Shown here: positions 61,439 through 64,000 of the stretch, one piece after another
How positions within the stretch are numbered: the stretch's first letter is position 1
Layout: each line of letters begins with the position of its first letter
Assembly: GCF_019635455.1 (NCBI RefSeq)
Contig: NZ_JAHBZJ010000002.1
Coordinates: 124,001 to 188,000, forward strand
From: Sphingomonas sp.
Lineage (GTDB): Bacteria > Pseudomonadota > Alphaproteobacteria > Sphingomonadales > Sphingomonadaceae
DNA length: 64,000 bases
Direction of reading: 5' to 3'
Position numbers and translations under genes: made by a program
Notes under the pieces: generated by a model
What the model was told of the DNA's origin: nothing
Databases searched by the model: none
The model's input: only the letters and a program-made list of their open reading frames with translations

Positions 61439-62961
61439 GCGGCGCGTTCGCCCGGGTTCCCGAATTGATGGCCAGCCATTTGCTGCTGGCGATGGCAGCG
61501 CTTGCGCTGGGCGTCGCGATCAGCCTGCCGCTCGCGGTCGCGGCGGCACGGCACCCCCAGCTCGGGCAGCTGGCGCTGGGCGGCGCGAGCCTGGTGCAGA
61601 CGATCCCCTCGCTCGCCCTGCTCGCGCTCTTCTATCCGCTGCTGCTCGGCATGCGCGGACTGGTCGGGGACTGGCTGCCCGCGCTCGGCTTTCTGCCGGC
61701 CCTGCTCGCACTCACCCTCTATGCGATCCTGCCGGTGCTGCGAAACGGGGTGACCGGACTCGCCACGCTCGACCCGGCGATCGTCGAGGCGGCGGACGGC
61801 GTGGGCATGACCCCTCGCCAGAAGCTGTGGCTGGTGCAGGCGCCGCTCGTCGCGCCCGTGGTCATGGCGGGGATCCGCACCGCCGCGGTCTGGACGATCG
61901 GCGCGGCGACATTGTCCACCACCGTCGGCCAGCCCAGCCTGGGCGACCTGATCTTTGCGGGGCTCCAGACGCAGAACTGGGCGCTCGTCCTGGCCGGATG
62001 CATCGGCGCGGCGGCGCTCGCCATGGGCGTGGACCTGATCCTGTCGGTCGCCGAACGCGGCATCCGCGATCGCCAGCCGATGCTGGTGCGGATGAGCGCG
62101 GGGACGCTGCTCGCGGCGATCTGCGCCGCGGCGGTGGCGCTCGCCCCTGTTGCGGGCGGCCGGACGGTGGTGATCGGAGCAAAGGGGTTTTCCGAACAAT
62201 ATATCCTTGCGCGGCTGATCGGCCACCGGCTCGAAGGTGCCGGATATCGGGTCGAATATCGCGAGGGCCTGGGTTCGGCGGTCGCGTTCGGCGCGCTGGC
62301 CGGTGACGATATCGACGCCTATGTCGACTATTCGGGGACGATCTGGACCAACCAGATGCGACGCGGCGATGTGCCGTCCCGCGCGCGGATCGTCGCCGGC
62401 GTCGGGCGCTGGGCGCGCGAGGCCCATGGCGTCGGCATGGTGGGCGCGCTGGGGTTCGAAAACGCCTACGCCTTCGCGATGCGCGACGATGATGCGAAAC
62501 GGCGGGGCATCGCGTCGATCGCCGACCTTGCCCGGCAGGCGCCGCAGTTGAACCTGGCCACCGATATCGAATTTCTCGAACGTCCCGAATGGCGGGCGGT
62601 GCGCGACGCCTATGGCCTGCGGTTCAAATCGGCGCGGCCCTATCAGCCGACCTTCATGTATCGCGCGCTGGTGAGCGGGGCGGCGGACGTCATCCCCGCC
62701 TTTTCATCCGACGGCCGGATCGCGGCGGAGCGGTTGCGCGTGCTGACCGATCCGAAGGGCGCAATCCCGGGCTATGACGCGATCCTGCTGGTCGCGCCCG
62801 GACAGGCGGACAACGCCCGCTTCCTCGCCGCGCTGCGCCCGCTGGTCGGGGCCATTCCCGTCGCGGCGATGCGCCAGGCCAATTACATGGTCGATCGCGA
62901 CACCGACAAGCGGTCGCCCGAACAGGCCGCACGCTGGCTGGAAAAAACGCTCGGCCTCTAG
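61435..62961 (+). CDS. fused permease and substrate-binding protein of osmoprotectant ABC transporter
   Basis: A 508-residue fusion. Residues ~1-220 are a ProW/OpuCB-type permease with about six helices and the EAA-like ADGVGMTPRQKLWLVQAPL loop. A further helix (LLAAICAAAVALAPV) leads to an OpuCC/ProX-type binding domain, VVIGAKGFSEQYILARLI..DIDAYVDYSGTIW, through to the C-terminus. Such fusions take up glycine betaine, choline or related compounds. Placement after btaAB may be chance. The substrate is unknown. Confidence 0.92.
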   Translation: MSGAFARVPELMASHLLLAMAALALGVAISLPLAVAAARHPQLGQLALGGASLVQTIPSLALLALFYPLLLGMRGLVGDWLPALGFLPALLALTLYAILPVLRNGVTGLATLDPAIVEAADGVGMTPRQKLWLVQAPLVAPVVMAGIRTAAVWTIGAATLSTTVGQPSLGDLIFAGLQTQNWALVLAGCIGAAALAMGVDLILSVAERGIRDRQPMLVRMSAGTLLAAICAAAVALAPVAGGRTVVIGAKGFSEQYILARLIGHRLEGAGYRVEYREGLGSAVAFGALAGDDIDAYVDYSGTIWTNQMRRGDVPSRARIVAGVGRWAREAHGVGMVGALGFENAYAFAMRDDDAKRRGIASIADLARQAPQLNLATDIEFLERPEWRAVRDAYGLRFKSARPYQPTFMYRALVSGAADVIPAFSSDGRIAAERLRVLTDPKGAIPGYDAILLVAPGQADNARFLAALRPLVGAIPVAAMRQANYMVDRDTDKRSPEQAARWLEKTLGL

Positions 62962-63011
62962 GCGGCACTTACGTTGAGGATTGCCGTTTCGCCGCCGCAT
63001 GCGAACACCGC

Positions 63012-63290
63012 CTAGGCCAGCAGATCCGCCCATTCGGGATGTTTTTCGATATAGGCGGCGACGAAGGGGCATTGCGGCACCACCTTCAGGCCGCGCGCAC
63101 GCGCATCGCCCAGCGCGTGGCGGATCAGCCGGCTGGCGATGCCGCGTCCTTCCAGCGCGGGCGGCACCAGCGTGTGGGTAAAGGTGATCACTCCATCGTC
63201 GATCGTATAATCGGCATGGGCGGTATGCCCCTCCACCTCGATTTCGAACCGGTGCCTGTCGCGATTGTCGCGAACCGTGTCAGATTCCAT
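63012..63290 (-). CDS. GNAT-family N-acetyltransferase (YidJ-type)
   Basis: A 92-residue small acetyltransferase of the YjdJ/GCN5-related type. The core runs HTLVPPALEGRGIASRLIRHAL, which holds the acetyl-CoA loop, then VVPQCPFVAAYIEKHPEW at the C-terminus with the conserved Cys. The ATG giving MESDTVRDN is chosen because GGGAGG lies 6 bp upstream; an ATG two codons earlier abuts the ribosome site. Its substrate is unknown. Confidence 0.85.
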   Translation of the reverse strand: MESDTVRDNRDRHRFEIEVEGHTAHADYTIDDGVITFTHTLVPPALEGRGIASRLIRHALGDARARGLKVVPQCPFVAAYIEKHPEWADLLA

Positions 63291-63355
63291 CTGCATCCTC
63301 CCGATTGTCGCGGAAACCGGCCGATGGTAGCGCATCGCGACTGGAGGGCAACGCC

Positions 63356-64000
63356 GTGAAACTTCGCCTGATGATGTTGGTGTGCGGGCTTATGTTCCTG
63401 GCCAGCGCGGGGCCGCCGGGCAAAGTGGTCCGCGCCGGCCAGAAGATCAGCTGGACGATGGGCGAGGGGCGCAAACTCTATCGCTATGGCGATCTGACCG
63501 CGATTTTCGACCGCGTGCAATGCGCGCCGCTGGGCGACGATTGTGAGGAAGGGGACGTCAACCCCATGCTCACCATCGTCCGCACCGACGGGGCGAAGGT
63601 CGAGCTGGAAGGCTCGCCGATGCAGAACATCCTGATGCTGGGGCCGCTGACGCGTGGCGGGCCGGCGGCGGCGTTCTTTCAGAGCTATACCGGCGGCATG
63701 CATTGTTGCGAGCAGATGCGCGTGGTGACGCCCGGCCCCGATGGCCTGAAGGTGGTCGATCTGGGCAGTTATGACGGGATGGACATCGGCTGGCCGCGCG
63801 ACGTCGATGGCGACGGCACGCTCGATTTCGTCGTGACCGACGACAATTTCCTCTACGCCTTCGAAAGCTATGCCGCCAGCTATGCGCCGCCCCGGGTGCT
63901 GAATGTCGTCGGCGACAAGGCGGTGGACGTGACCGGCGAACCGCGTTTTCGCGCCGTGTTCGCCAAACCGATGGCGGAAACGCGAAAGGTCTGCGCCAGT
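63356..64000 (+). CDS. secreted protein of unknown function, cut by the window end
   Basis: An open frame of 215 codons that runs off the window. It begins with GTG (VKLRLMMLVCGLMFLASAG, a signal peptide) after GGAGGG; an ATG five codons on is an alternative. The mature part has YTGGMHCCEQMRVV and DVDGDGTLDFVVTDDNFLYAF, an EF-hand-like/FG-GAP calcium loop, and a further FRAVFAKPMAETRKVCA at the cut end. Such proteins are often annotated as hypothetical secreted proteins. Function unknown; the 3' part is missing. Confidence 0.75.
   Translation, partial: MKLRLMMLVCGLMFLASAGPPGKVVRAGQKISWTMGEGRKLYRYGDLTAIFDRVQCAPLGDDCEEGDVNPMLTIVRTDGAKVELEGSPMQNILMLGPLTRGGPAAAFFQSYTGGMHCCEQMRVVTPGPDGLKVVDLGSYDGMDIGWPRDVDGDGTLDFVVTDDNFLYAFESYAASYAPPRVLNVVGDKAVDVTGEPRFRAVFAKPMAETRKVCAS

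Overview
The window is a contiguous, gene-dense stretch of high-G+C bacterial chromosome. It fits an alphaproteobacterium of the Sphingomonadales (Sphingomonas-like). The evidence is the beta-class CcrM methyltransferase with a RAMA-type tail, the suf-only Fe-S operon led by an Rrf2 regulator, the rpiB-glyA-nrdR order, the rnd-lptC-lptA-lptB-rpoN order, btaAB betaine-lipid genes, and several small secreted protein families that I associate with sphingomonads. The taxonomic call is inference from gene content. I see no insertion sequence, prophage, integrase or CRISPR array. Most genes sit in tight operons with ATGA or GTGA stop/start overlaps.

Layout. 1-7974: suf operon (rrf2-sufB-three unknowns-sufC-one unknown-sufD-sufS-sufT-sufA-small membrane ORF). 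7971-11038: ccrM and isocitrate lyase, divergent around a 341-bp region with DnaA-box-like and GANTC sites. 11039-13894: VOC-gene remnant, rnhB, thiD, a DUF1272 protein, cytochrome b561. 14012-17793: periplasmic molybdenum aldehyde oxidoreductase paoABC. 17830-22999: dapB, rpoN and the LPS-export set lptB-lptA-lptC with an RNase D-like exonuclease. 23031-30910: TerC, a Gly-rich tandem cold-shock protein, glutaminyl cyclase, cisplatin-type DNA ligase, M23 peptidase, HerA-like ATPase. 30982-35106: TIGR02186/TauE pair and an NfrB-like glycosyltransferase with an NfrA C-terminal-domain protein. 35532-42171: PYROXD2-like oxidoreductase, M20 peptidase, then a formaldehyde-detoxification operon (adhC-VOC-VOC-purU-fghA) divergent from a LysR regulator. 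43158-50419: alkA, ferredoxin, lipoprotein, rlmB, tRNA-Tyr, and the agmatine-to-putrescine genes aguB and aguA. 48743-57276: M28 and S9 peptidases, rpsD, three tandem small secreted paralogues, then trmJ-nrdR-glyA-rpiB. 57383-64000: a lipoprotein, btaAB behind a strong Pho-box array, an SDR, an osmoprotectant ABC transporter with a fused permease/binding protein, a GNAT protein, and a secreted protein cut by the window end.

How the genes work together. SufBCD, SufS and SufA form a cytosolic Fe-S assembly machine, yet four predicted exported proteins are translationally coupled inside the same operon. AdhC, FghA and PurU connect glutathione-dependent formaldehyde oxidation to formate release. 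BtaA and BtaB make betaine lipids that replace phospholipids; four 7-bp direct repeats at an 11-bp period upstream predict PhoB control. LptA, LptB and LptC belong to the LPS export bridge. Agmatine deiminase plus N-carbamoylputrescine amidase give putrescine.

The observations I rate highest are the Pho-box array before btaA, the coupled unknown genes in the suf operon, the DnaA/GANTC cluster before ccrM, the three-gene family of small Cys-pair secreted proteins, and a dispersed family of intergenic hairpins.
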